The notes under the pieces were generated by a model, which was given only the letters and a program-made list of their open reading frames with translations, did no database searches and was not told the DNA's origin. The translations under genes were made by a program, and so were the position numbers. A DNA stretch of 64,000 nt from Dokdonella sp041395345 (GTDB taxonomy: Bacteria > Pseudomonadota > Gammaproteobacteria > Xanthomonadales > Rhodanobacteraceae), in contig NZ_JAWLAR010000002.1 of the NCBI RefSeq assembly GCF_041395345.1, forward strand, positions 186,001-250,000, written 5' to 3'. This document shows positions 16,704 through 24,826 of this stretch, one piece after another. Position 1 is the stretch's first letter. Each line of letters opens with the position of its first letter.

Positions 16704-17186
16704 ATGGACTCGGTTGCCAACATCCACATTCGTCTCGCCGATACCGACGACGACGAATTCATTCTCGGCCTGGTCAATCGTTTCGTCGAAGGATTCGAAC
16801 TTCCCCCCTGGCGTCGGCCCGGCGAATGTGCCGAGCATATCCGCCTCGATATCGCCCGGCATCTCTACGATCAGCCACCAGGCGCGCACGTATTCGTGGC
16901 CGAGAACGACGAAGGCGAACGCGTCGGCTTCATCCACCTGCAGACGATGAAGGATTTCTTCAGCGATGCGCAGGTCTGCCACATTTCCGATATCGCCGTG
17001 GACAAGAAGCACGATGGCGAGGGCGTGGGCCGGGCCCTGCTTGAATATGCCGAGCGCTGGTCGCGCGAGCATCGCTATCGACACCTGCAATTGTCGGTGT
17101 TCGAGGGCAACAGGCGCGCTCGTGAACTCTACGAACAATGTGGCTTTGGCATCGAACTGGTGCGCATGGTCAAGCCGCTGCGTTGA
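16704..17186 (+). CDS. GNAT family N-acetyltransferase
   Basis: A 160-residue GNAT enzyme using acetyl-CoA. The core is ISDIAVDKKHDGEGVGRALLEYAERW (about 94-120, beta-4 and the pyrophosphate loop G-x-G-x-G/A), followed by HLQLSVFEGNRRARELYEQCGFGIELVRMVKPL, the usual motif B ending. ATG 16704 follows GGGGATAGTTAG. The substrate is unknown. The 3' part is repeated about 1.35 kb downstream as a pseudogene (18319-18539), with a divergently oriented outer-membrane protein gene in between. Confidence 0.92.
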   Translation: MDSVANIHIRLADTDDDEFILGLVNRFVEGFELPPWRRPGECAEHIRLDIARHLYDQPPGAHVFVAENDEGERVGFIHLQTMKDFFSDAQVCHISDIAVDKKHDGEGVGRALLEYAERWSREHRYRHLQLSVFEGNRRARELYEQCGFGIELVRMVKPLR

Positions 17187-17229
17187 GCGGGTCCCTTGAA
17201 CGGAATCGCCCACACCCGCATCGCGGCGT

Positions 17230-18237
17230 TCAGTGCGAGGCGTGGCGTCCTTCCGGTAGCATCCAGACGACGCCCAGCCGCACACCCCAGCGCGGGATGA
17301 CCGCGTCGTCGGGCGACACGGCTGTCCAGGCGACCTCGGCCGAAAAATTGAACGTCTGCTGGCCGATTTTTGTGATGCGCCCCACCTGGAAAGCCAGTGG
17401 CACCGTCGCCTCACTGCGCTTCCAGTCCCAGATGATGTTGAAGTCGCCGGCGCCGAAATACCAATCGCCACGCAGGTAGTTGATGATGGGCTGGATCTGC
17501 AACTGGGAGACGCCGGGGCGATCGCCATCTCCCGCGACAGAAACCGGATTTTGCACGACCGCCCCAATCTGCCAGTTCTTTTTCCTGTAGTAGACGACCG
17601 TAAACGCCGGACCCAACTGGTACTTCCCCGAGCCGAGCTGGTCGTCGGCCGCCGTGGGCAGAACCATCGTGAAGCCGCCGCCCCAGATGCCCCATTCCCT
17701 CGCGGACGGCACAAAAAGATCAAAGAAGCTGATGTCGCCCAGTCCGCGTGCGTGGTCGGGATGGGGCGTGGAAAGCACCGGAACCGTCAACCTGACGACC
17801 TGCTCGACCGGAATGACATCCGACTTGGGGATGGGCAGGACCGGCTGGAAATTGAGCAGGTTGTAGCTCCCTCCTGCATTGCGCACCGAGGCCGCATGGA
17901 AGTCGGTCAGCTGCAGCTGGACAAGGGGTGCCGTGGGGTCGCCCGCCTGCGCGGTCAGCGATTCGCCATGCTTGTGGACACGCGTCTGCGTGCTTCCGGA
18001 TTCCGAGTCCTTTCCCTCGGGCGTTGCCTGCGCCGCCGGCTTCGGGGTATCGGCACTGGATTCCGAGCCCTGCCTCGCCATCGCCGGCCTGAGCGCGAGC
18101 GACGCGGCCAACACCAGCGCGGCCACGGCGGCAGCGACGCAGCGCATCGACCGGTCCATCGGGGAGGCTGACGCGCGCACCGCTCCCGGTCCGAAGGATG
18201 GCAGGGACATGGAACCCTTGTGTCTACCGGAATTCAT
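17230..18237 (-). CDS. predicted outer-membrane beta-barrel protein of unknown function
   Basis: A 335-residue frame; the first 26 residues are probably untranslated and the start is more likely the ATG at MDRSMRCVAAAVAAL, giving a signal peptide ending ...RPAMA. After a low-complexity linker (SESSADTPKPAAQATPEGKD) the mature protein has alternating strands such as GIWGGGFTMVLPTAADDQLGSGKYQLGPAFTVVYY and NYLRGDWYFGAGDFNIIWDW, and ends in RWGVRLGVVWML plus a short tail. This pattern resembles neuromedin-U-like or phenol-degradation-type outer-membrane barrels. It is bracketed by the intact GNAT gene and its broken copy, which suggests local rearrangement. No ligand can be suggested. Confidence 0.65.
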   Translation of the reverse strand: MNSGRHKGSMSLPSFGPGAVRASASPMDRSMRCVAAAVAALVLAASLALRPAMARQGSESSADTPKPAAQATPEGKDSESGSTQTRVHKHGESLTAQAGDPTAPLVQLQLTDFHAASVRNAGGSYNLLNFQPVLPIPKSDVIPVEQVVRLTVPVLSTPHPDHARGLGDISFFDLFVPSAREWGIWGGGFTMVLPTAADDQLGSGKYQLGPAFTVVYYRKKNWQIGAVVQNPVSVAGDGDRPGVSQLQIQPIINYLRGDWYFGAGDFNIIWDWKRSEATVPLAFQVGRITKIGQQTFNFSAEVAWTAVSPDDAVIPRWGVRLGVVWMLPEGRHASH

Positions 18238-18318
18238 AGCACGGGAAAAGCGGAGTCGCCTGACTTTCGGAACGGACGGATGAGCCGACGCAAGTATACC
18301 CTTCCGTGTGTCCCCGAT
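18238..18318. other. short spacer before the GNAT pseudogene
   Basis: An 81-bp stretch holding the upstream region of the reverse-strand outer-membrane protein gene. No clear promoter boxes were recognised, and no coding potential was seen. Confidence 0.4.
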
Positions 18319-18539
18319 TCAGCGCAGGTCTGCCACACTCCGATATCGCCGTGGACAAGAAGCACGATGGCGAGGGCGTCGGCCGGGCCCTGCTTGAATA
18401 TGCCTAACGCTGGTCGCGCGAGCATCGCTATCGACACCTGCAGTTGTCGGTGTTCGAGGGCAACAGGCGCGCTCGTGAACTCTACGAACAATGTGGTTTT
18501 GGCATCGAACTGGTGCGCATGGTCAAGCCGCTGCGCTAG
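18319..18539 (+). pseudogene. truncated duplicate of the GNAT acetyltransferase 3' half
   Basis: This segment repeats 16960-17186 almost base for base (only a handful of substitutions). Relative to the intact gene it lacks 5 bases (GATGC after TTCAGC) and 1 base near ACATTTCCGA, and an in-frame GAG has become TAA (GAATATGCCTAACGCTGG). There is no start codon or N-terminal half. It is a direct repeat of the intact gene with the reverse-strand outer-membrane gene between. The remnant ends exactly where structured repeat copy 1 begins (AGGGCAACG), so the junction probably marks a recombination or insertion point. Confidence 0.88.
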
Positions 18540-18873
18540 GGCAACGCTGAACAAGTGGCGCAACCGTCACGATGTCTGTCTGCGTGCAGATCGCGGCGCG
18601 CTGACGCAGATGGACCGGCCGTCTCGGCAACTGCTCCTGCGTTGCTCTACCTCCTGCATCCATACAGTCGCTTCAAGGCAGCGCAACAAGAAGCTGCGCA
18701 CTGACAGGAGTCGCCTGACCGATTGTTTCTCCACTGAAACAGGTGGCTTTCAGCAGGCCCGCCGGCCGCACCGCGAGTCTTGCCAAGGCCACCCGCTTTC
18801 ACTTCGCCTCGCAGCACGACTGGCAGACCTTCTGAATGCCATGACGATTGTGCCACTTGTTCAGCGTTGCCCT
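18538..18873. mobile_element. MITE-like structured repeat, copy 1 (about 336 bp)
   Basis: Terminal inverted repeats are long: the left end begins AGGGCAACGCTGAACAAGTG and the right end is its reverse complement, ending CACTTGTTCAGCGTTGCCCT; with three mismatches the pairing extends to about 34 bp. Internally it has a hairpin-forming pair around TTTCAGCAGG / CCTTCTGAA. The sequence is clearly homologous along its length to 40013-40304. Copy 1 carries about 45 extra bases (18622-18666) absent from copy 2, and that insert matches 52491-52535 in inverted orientation. There is no coding capacity. It behaves like a non-autonomous dispersed element; no obvious target duplication was found here. Confidence 0.82.
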
Positions 18874-19059
18874 CGGCCCCAGCCTGGCCAGAGCGGGGCC
18901 GTCAAGCCGGGCAATTGCACGCCAATCGTTCCGTCCAGCAGGTGTTCTGGAGCAGGGTTGTTGCACAAATGCCATGAACTTGGTCTATGCTGCGGCTCGC
19001 GCGATGCCTGTCGCCAATCGGAGCCCGGTTGGCGGTCGTTCCCCCAAAAGGAGCCTTGA
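18874..19059. other. upstream region of the HNH endonuclease gene
   Basis: A 186-bp non-coding stretch with no repeat found. A weak promoter-like pair (TTGCAC, then TATGCT after 19 bp) sits around 18961-18995. The strong ribosome-binding site AAAAGGAG lies just before the ATG at 19060. Confidence 0.35.
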
Positions 19060-19653
19060 ATGCTGGCCGAAGTGCGAACAATCGGAACAATCCATGGGAC
19101 GCGGGTGCTGTCGCTGGACGCCAGCGGCCGGATCATGGACTGGATTTCCTGGCAGGACGCCACCTGCCTGTATGTCCGCGGCGTCGTTTCCTGGACGCTC
19201 GGCGACCCTTGCCTGACCATTCACGGTGGCACCAATCGGCATACCGGCGAGCAAAGCACGCTCGACCTGCATCCGATCGTGGCCACCACAGGCCATGCGC
19301 GACATGGCGCCATCGACCCGGCACCCGCACTGACCAATGTCGCCCTGTTCGCCCGTGACCGCATGATCTGCATGTACTGCGGCACGCACTACTCGCGCGG
19401 CGAACTGACCCGTGATCATGTCATTCCGATTTCGAAGGGTGGCCGCGACATCTGGCAAAACGTCGTCACGGCCTGCCTGCACTGCAACGTGAAAAAAGGT
19501 TCGCGCACGCCGCAACAGGCGCACATGCCCCTGCTCGCCGTACCCTACCGGCCAAGCTGGGTCGAACATCTGATCCTGTCGAACCGCAACATCCTCGCTG
19601 ACCAGATGGAGTTTCTGGTCAACCACCTGCCGAAGAAGCGACGCCCGACCTGA
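19060..19653 (+). CDS. HNH endonuclease family protein
   Basis: A 197-residue protein. The C-terminal half holds the HNH/zinc motif: CMYCGTHYSRGELTRDHVIP gives the first CxxC and the DH catalytic pair, then SKGGRDIWQNVVTACLHCNVKKG gives the N and second CxxC. The tail PQQAHMPLLAVPYRPSWVEHL is characteristic of a widespread group of chromosomal single-copy HNH proteins. The N-terminal half (LSLDASGRIMDWISWQDATCL...) is the usual companion domain of that group. ATG 19060 follows AAAAGGAG. It may act in DNA repair or defence; no modification or restriction partner is adjacent. Confidence 0.88.
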   Translation: MLAEVRTIGTIHGTRVLSLDASGRIMDWISWQDATCLYVRGVVSWTLGDPCLTIHGGTNRHTGEQSTLDLHPIVATTGHARHGAIDPAPALTNVALFARDRMICMYCGTHYSRGELTRDHVIPISKGGRDIWQNVVTACLHCNVKKGSRTPQQAHMPLLAVPYRPSWVEHLILSNRNILADQMEFLVNHLPKKRRPT

Positions 19654-19926
19654 CAGGCTGTTCGCGGTTCGCGGTTCGCGGTTCGCTCCCTCTCCCCCCG
19701 GGAGAGGGCTGGGGTGAGGGTACGAAGTGCCGAGAGATCCACTCCTGGAGCCTGATCCCGGGTAACGACCATCTGCCCACGGACCAGAGTCGCTGTAGTT
19801 CGTCGGCAAGTGTCTCAGGCCCGAGAAAATCTCTCCCCACGGCGTGCAGGAAATGCGGAGATCGGCGCGCGTGCGTACCCTCACCCCAACCCTCTCCCGA
19901 GGGGAGAGGGAGAAAATCGGCAGTCT
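19654..19926. repeat. intergenic region with inverted pair of GGGAGAGGG-type palindromes and a short tandem repeat
   Basis: 19661-19686 holds about three copies of an 8-base unit TTCGCGGT. Two REP-like palindromic modules face each other: 19688-19722 (CCCTCTCC...GGGAGAGGG then GGGGTGAGGG) and 19875-19910 (CCCTCACCCC then CCCTCTCCCGAGGGGAGAGGG in parts). Related hairpins occur at 46701-46727 and 52349-52373. No gene is seen between the HNH gene and the convergent fusion gene; the hairpins may serve as terminators for both. Confidence 0.75.
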
Positions 19927-21480
19927 CTAGTCCTTCCTCATCCAGCGCTGCTGATACAGATCATGGCGGCGGTCCTTGAGGTTCTGCACGGTGCCGTTGT
20001 TGCGGGCACGGGCGAGATCCTCGAGGCGCAGGTCGGCCCACAGCACCATCTCGGTGTTCGGCGTCGAATCGGCGGCGATGCCGTCGCGTGCGAAAGGAAA
20101 ATCGCACGGAGTGAGGATGCAGCTCTGGGCGTACTGGATATCGAAGTTGTGCACGCCGGGCAGGTTGCCGACATTGCCCGAAAGCACTACATAGCACTGG
20201 TTTTCCACCGCGCGTGCCTGGGCGCAGTAGCGCACGCGCAGATAGCTCTGGCGCTCGTCCGTGCAGAACGGCACGAACAGGATCAGTGCGCCCTGGTCGA
20301 CCAGGTGGCGGGCCAGCTCGGGAAATTCCGAGTCGTAGCAGATCATCACGCCGATCGGGCCGCAGTCGGTCTGGATAGTCGAAGCCCCGTGGCCCCCCTT
20401 GATGCCCCACCAGGTACGCTCGTTGGGCGTAGGATGGATCTTCTCCTGCTCATGCACCGAGCCATCCCGCAGGCACACGTAGCAGATGTTGCGCATCGCG
20501 CCATTCGCGTTCTCGGTGGGATGCGAGCCGCCGATGATGTTGATGTTGTAGCGCACGGCCAGGCTACTGAAGAGTTCCTTCACCTGGGCGGTGTATTCGG
20601 TAAGCCGGCGCACGGCTTCTACGGACGGCAGCGGAGAATTCTCGATCGACAGCAATTGCAGGGTCATCAACTCCGGAAAGACAACGAAGTCCGATTCGTA
20701 ACTGGCTGCGATGTCGACGAAATAGTCGACCTGGTGCGCAAACTCGTCGAAGCTCCGGATGCGTCGCTGCTGGTACTGCACGGTCGCGACGCGCACGCGG
20801 TCGGGCAGGCCCTTCGAATTGAACGGGGTCGGTGTCTTCGGCTGGTCATGCCGATCCGGATTGCGCCAGGCCAGATGCGCGGCATAGCCCATCGACTCGC
20901 GATCGCCAGGCACATAATGCTCGAGCACGCCGATCAGCTCGAATCCGTTACGCAGCTGGAAGCTCATGGTCGGATCCCGATGCCGTCCTTCGCGCACCGA
21001 TTTCACATACGCATCCACCGAGCCGACTGCCTTGATGCGCTTTTCCAGTCCGGGCAGGCGCCCGCCAAAGACGATGCCGCGCAAACCCAGCTTCTGGCAC
21101 AGCTTCTTGCGGGCGGCATACAGCCGGCGTCCGATGCGCAGGCCACGAAACTCGGGATCCACGCAGACATCCATGCCGTAGAGCCAGTCGCCCTCGGGAT
21201 CGTGTCGCGATGCATAGCCGCTGCCGGTGATCTCGTTCCAGCTGTGTGCAGCCATGGCCGGCGCTTCGTCGATGCGGAAGGTTGCGCAGAAACCGACGAT
21301 CCTGCCGTCGTACTCGGCGACGAACTGGCCGGCCGGGAACTGGGCCTGCTGGCCTCGCAGCATGTCCGCAGAATGGCCCCAGACCTCTCCGTAGACCTTG
21401 GCCGTGAGCTGGACCAGGGCCTCGATGTCGCCGAGTTCGGCGTTGCGCAGGACGAGCTTGGCCTTGTCTTGATTGGGCAT
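19927..21480 (-). CDS. fusion of GNAT acetyltransferase and nitrilase-type carbon-nitrogen hydrolase
   Basis: A 517-residue two-domain protein. Residues about 8-215 are a GNAT domain (MDVCVDPEFRGLRIGRRLYAARKKLCQKLG). Residues about 225-505 are a C-N hydrolase with the full catalytic triad: Glu in FVVFPELMTLQ, Lys in EKIHPTPNERTWWG, Cys in IGVMICYDSEFPELARHL. Such fusions are a known, conserved arrangement, but their substrate is unknown; hydrolysis of an amide plus acylation of an amine on one chain is the inference. ATG 21480 has AAGGAA upstream. It is divergent from dxs. Confidence 0.93.
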   Translation of the reverse strand: MPNQDKAKLVLRNAELGDIEALVQLTAKVYGEVWGHSADMLRGQQAQFPAGQFVAEYDGRIVGFCATFRIDEAPAMAAHSWNEITGSGYASRHDPEGDWLYGMDVCVDPEFRGLRIGRRLYAARKKLCQKLGLRGIVFGGRLPGLEKRIKAVGSVDAYVKSVREGRHRDPTMSFQLRNGFELIGVLEHYVPGDRESMGYAAHLAWRNPDRHDQPKTPTPFNSKGLPDRVRVATVQYQQRRIRSFDEFAHQVDYFVDIAASYESDFVVFPELMTLQLLSIENSPLPSVEAVRRLTEYTAQVKELFSSLAVRYNINIIGGSHPTENANGAMRNICYVCLRDGSVHEQEKIHPTPNERTWWGIKGGHGASTIQTDCGPIGVMICYDSEFPELARHLVDQGALILFVPFCTDERQSYLRVRYCAQARAVENQCYVVLSGNVGNLPGVHNFDIQYAQSCILTPCDFPFARDGIAADSTPNTEMVLWADLRLEDLARARNNGTVQNLKDRRHDLYQQRWMRKD

Positions 21481-21765
21481 GGGGTTGGGGTTCCTTGTCG
21501 ACTTTCGATCGGCCTAGTCTGACAAGTTTTTTCGGTCTGCACCGCGCCGATGCGTTTACAGTGCGGCAAAGCGACACTCCCTGACCGGTTCTGGAACGCG
21601 CCCGTCATGGTGCCGACATGCCCTCCCAGGGGCCTTTCTGCGCAAGGATTTCCTGCCAACCATCGCTGAATGACCCGAATTCGCCCGCACGATTCCCCGA
21701 GACATTCCTTGCCCCGCCCGTTCGGGTAGCCGAAAATGGGCCTCTGTCTGATGTCCTGGCCCACG

Positions 21766-23658
21766 ATGATCGATTCCGCCCGCTACCCGCGCCTTTCGCG
21801 CATCGACTCTCCTGCCCGATTGCGCGAGTTCCCCGAACACGAGCTGGGCGCGATTGCGCGTGAAGTGCGCGACTACCTGATCCAGTCGGTCGCCAGCTCG
21901 GGAGGGCACTTCGGTGCCGGCCTCGGTGTCGTCGAGCTGACCGTGGCCCTGCACTACCTGTACGACACGCCGACCGACCGCCTGGTCTGGGATGTCGGCC
22001 ACCAGTGCTATCCGCACAAGATCCTGACTGGCCGCCGCGACCGCATCACCACGGTCAAGAAGAAGCATGGCCTGGCCCCGTTCCCCCGGCGCGAGGAAAG
22101 CGAGTACGACACCTTCGGGGTCGGCCACTCCTCGACGTCGATCAGTGCCGCGCTGGGCATGGCCATCGCGGCGCAGGGCAAGGAAGACCCGCGCAAGATC
22201 GTCGCCGTCATCGGTGACGGCGCGATGACTGCCGGCATGGCCTACGAAGCGCTCAATCATGGCGGCGACGTCAAGCCCGACATGCTCGTGATCCTCAACG
22301 ACAACCAGATGTCGATCAGCGAAAACGTTGGCGCGCTGACCCAGATGCTGGCTCGACTGATGTCCAGTCGCACGCTCAATCGGATGCGTGAGGGCGGCAA
22401 GAAGATGATGAAGCGCGAGGGCTTCCTGTGGCGCTTCATGAAGCGCTGGGAAGAACACGCCAAGGGCATGTTCATGCCCAGCACCCTGTTCGAGGAACTC
22501 GGTTTCCACTACACCGGACCGATCGACGGTCATGATCTGCCGCAACTGGTGCAGGCCCTGCGCACCCTGAAGGAACTCAAGGGTCCGCAGCTGCTGCATG
22601 TGATCACGACCAAGGGCAAGGGCTACGCCCCCGCCGAGCGCCAGCAGATCGACTATCACGCGGTCGGGCCGTTCGATCCGGATAAGGGTCTTTCCAAGAA
22701 GGGCGCGGCCAGGCCGACCTATACGGAAGTCTTTGGCGACTGGCTGTGTGACCAGGCCGCCGCCGATCCGAAGCTGTACGCGATCACCCCGGCCATGCGC
22801 GAAGGTTCCGGTCTCGTGCGCTACTCGAAAGAATTCAGCGCGCGCTATTTCGATGTCGGTATTGCCGAACAGCATGCCGTCACCCTCGCCGCGGGCATGG
22901 CCTGCGAAGGCGCGAAGCCAGTCGTCGCCATCTATTCGACCTTCCTGCAACGTGCCTACGATCAATTGATCCACGATGTCGCCCTGCAGAATCTCGACGT
23001 GCTGTTCGCCATCGATCGCGGCGGCGTGGTCGGCCCGGATGGTGCCACCCATGCAGGCAGCTTCGATCTCTCCTATCTGCGTTGCATTCCGAACATGCTG
23101 GTCATGGCGCCGGCAGACGAGAACGAGTGCCGGCAGATGCTGAGCACCGGGTACCAACATGTCGGCCCGGCCGCCGTGCGCTACCCGCGTGGGAGCGGAC
23201 CGGGAGCCGCCATCAGCACGGAGCTTACAAGCCTGCCGATCGGCAAGGCCGAACTGCGCAGGAATGGCCAGGGCATTGCCCTGCTCGCCTTTGGTGCGCT
23301 GGTTGCACCGGCCACCCAGGTCGCCGAAACACTCGGCCTAACCGTGGTCAACATGCGCTTCGTAAAGCCACTCGATCAAGCCATGATCCTCGAACTGGCC
23401 GGCAGCCATGCCGCCCTGGTCACGCTCGAAGACAACGCCATCGCCGGCGGAGCCGGCGCGGGCGTGGCCGAACTATTGGCAGCGAACGGCATCAACCTGC
23501 CAATCCTGCATCTTGGTCTGGCCGACAGCTACCTCGAACATGCGAGTCGCGAGGAGTTGCTCGCCGAATCCGGACTCGACGCAGCCGGCATCGAGGCATC
23601 GATTCGTGGGCGCTTCAACGAGCTGATTCCGGTAGCGGCAATCCGCAGCACAGGTTGA
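21766..23658 (+). CDS. dxs: 1-deoxy-D-xylulose-5-phosphate synthase
   Basis: Thiamine-diphosphate enzyme condensing pyruvate and glyceraldehyde 3-phosphate, the entry step of the MEP isoprenoid pathway. From ATG 21766 the protein is 630 residues, standard size, with N-terminus MIDSARYPRLSRIDSPARL as in Xanthomonadales. TPP/Mg binding is GDGAMTAGMAYEALNHGGD with the ND in VILNDNQMSIS; early blocks are SSGGHFGAGLGVVELTVALHY and WDVGHQCYPHKILTGRRD. The transketolase-type central block is DVGIAEQHAVTLAAGMACEG. The open frame extends to 21736, but the extra residues are not conserved. Confidence 0.97.
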   Translation: MIDSARYPRLSRIDSPARLREFPEHELGAIAREVRDYLIQSVASSGGHFGAGLGVVELTVALHYLYDTPTDRLVWDVGHQCYPHKILTGRRDRITTVKKKHGLAPFPRREESEYDTFGVGHSSTSISAALGMAIAAQGKEDPRKIVAVIGDGAMTAGMAYEALNHGGDVKPDMLVILNDNQMSISENVGALTQMLARLMSSRTLNRMREGGKKMMKREGFLWRFMKRWEEHAKGMFMPSTLFEELGFHYTGPIDGHDLPQLVQALRTLKELKGPQLLHVITTKGKGYAPAERQQIDYHAVGPFDPDKGLSKKGAARPTYTEVFGDWLCDQAAADPKLYAITPAMREGSGLVRYSKEFSARYFDVGIAEQHAVTLAAGMACEGAKPVVAIYSTFLQRAYDQLIHDVALQNLDVLFAIDRGGVVGPDGATHAGSFDLSYLRCIPNMLVMAPADENECRQMLSTGYQHVGPAAVRYPRGSGPGAAISTELTSLPIGKAELRRNGQGIALLAFGALVAPATQVAETLGLTVVNMRFVKPLDQAMILELAGSHAALVTLEDNAIAGGAGAGVAELLAANGINLPILHLGLADSYLEHASREELLAESGLDAAGIEASIRGRFNELIPVAAIRSTG

Positions 23659-23874
23659 TCAGTTGCCTACCAAGGCAGGACCGGTTCTGCGTGCTGGTTC
23701 GCGAGCACAACAGGCGCGTTGAATCTGCCGGCACTGCGGGGTTCGCGAAGTGCAAACGGATTGCGCGCGATTGCTTGATCGCTCGGCTCGTATCCGGATC
23801 CAGCGGCAGTGAACTTTCCAATTGACGCCCAGGCCATTGCCTGCGGGCCAAACTACCGCGCTGGCGCGCCATTC

Positions 23875-24786
23875 ATGAGCCTGGCAGTGGCGATGAATCG
23901 ATTCCGCACTCACCTGCCACGACACACCGCGAAGGCACTCCTGTTTGCCGCTTTATGCCCATCGCTGCCAGCAGGCCTGATGCCAAACGCCTTGGCTGTC
24001 GCAACCATGGACGCTGGTACGCAAGCGGCACCACAACCGATAGCGGGTTTGGTGACGCGATACGACGGCGGCTTCGTGATCGAACTTGCATGGGATGCCG
24101 TCGACATGCACGCCAACGGCATCGTGATCGAACGCTGTTGGCCACAGGGTGCGAAATCGGTTTGCGAATTGGCAGCAGCATTGCATCCAGATGCCGTGGC
24201 ACTGGAGTACCACGCAATCCAGCCATGGCGTTTCCGTGTGGCATCATTCAATGAACACGGGGTCTCGCCATTTTCACCGCTCTCACCCGTAGTCGGCGCA
24301 GAGCATGTGATTGATGCGAGCGATCCCGCGCCACTCAGTGCTGCCGACAGTATTCTCGCCCGACGTATCGTCGACGGCGCAGGAGACCCGTGGCGTTGCA
24401 CTTCACCGCAGGCACTGATCGACGAAGGCTTGGCTCTGCTCGCGGTGCGCGAAGATGTTGATCTCTATCGAGGTCCAGCGGGCGAATGCGGGACCGGTGG
24501 CTGTCCTTACTCAAGTTATACGGTCACCGCTGGCTGCTACCACGTGCACGAGGCAGACCTGGGTCTGTACAGCCAGCCCCCCTACAGCGGCCGTCGCGCG
24601 GACGCAGGCGATGGATTGCGCATGTCGAATTCCTCAGGAAGGGCCTGCGAGGGGCACATGACATTGTTTCGAAACGATGTCGAGGTGGACGCCTACGCCT
24701 GGTTCAGCTGCTACGACGAGCATCTGCCGAACCTGCGCGTGCCGTTCAATCCACTCAATTTGCAGCGGCCCGACGTTCCGCGCTGA
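23875..24786 (+). CDS. hypothetical exported protein, cysteine-containing
   Basis: An open frame with candidate ATG starts at 23809, 23875 and 23893; the later ones place a plausible signal peptide (THLPRHTAKALLFAALCPSL to ALA) at the N-terminus. A short fibronectin-III-like stretch may lie at about 60-130 (AGLVTRYDGGFVIELAWDAVDMHANGIVIE). The C-terminal half is rich in paired cysteines and aromatic residues (GECGTGGCPYSSYTVTAGCYHVHEADLG), suggesting a disulfide-bonded domain. No family was recognised and there is no operon context; it is convergent with prmC (40 bp). Confidence 0.6.
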   Translation: MSLAVAMNRFRTHLPRHTAKALLFAALCPSLPAGLMPNALAVATMDAGTQAAPQPIAGLVTRYDGGFVIELAWDAVDMHANGIVIERCWPQGAKSVCELAAALHPDAVALEYHAIQPWRFRVASFNEHGVSPFSPLSPVVGAEHVIDASDPAPLSAADSILARRIVDGAGDPWRCTSPQALIDEGLALLAVREDVDLYRGPAGECGTGGCPYSSYTVTAGCYHVHEADLGLYSQPPYSGRRADAGDGLRMSNSSGRACEGHMTLFRNDVEVDAYAWFSCYDEHLPNLRVPFNPLNLQRPDVPR

Positions 24787-24826
24787 ATTGCCCACTCGTG
24801 GAAGCCCCTCTTCCGGGTAGTGACGT

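Noticed and set aside
18234..18563. Reverse-strand open frame over the GNAT pseudogene
   Set aside because: It is the antisense of the duplicated acetyltransferase fragment and also occurs opposite the intact gene.
19810..21522. 570-codon plus-strand open frame opposite the GNAT-nitrilase gene
   Set aside because: The opposite strand carries all catalytic motifs; this frame is compositional.
21556..23160. 534-codon reverse-strand open frame across dxs
   Set aside because: Antisense to dxs, with no recognisable domain.
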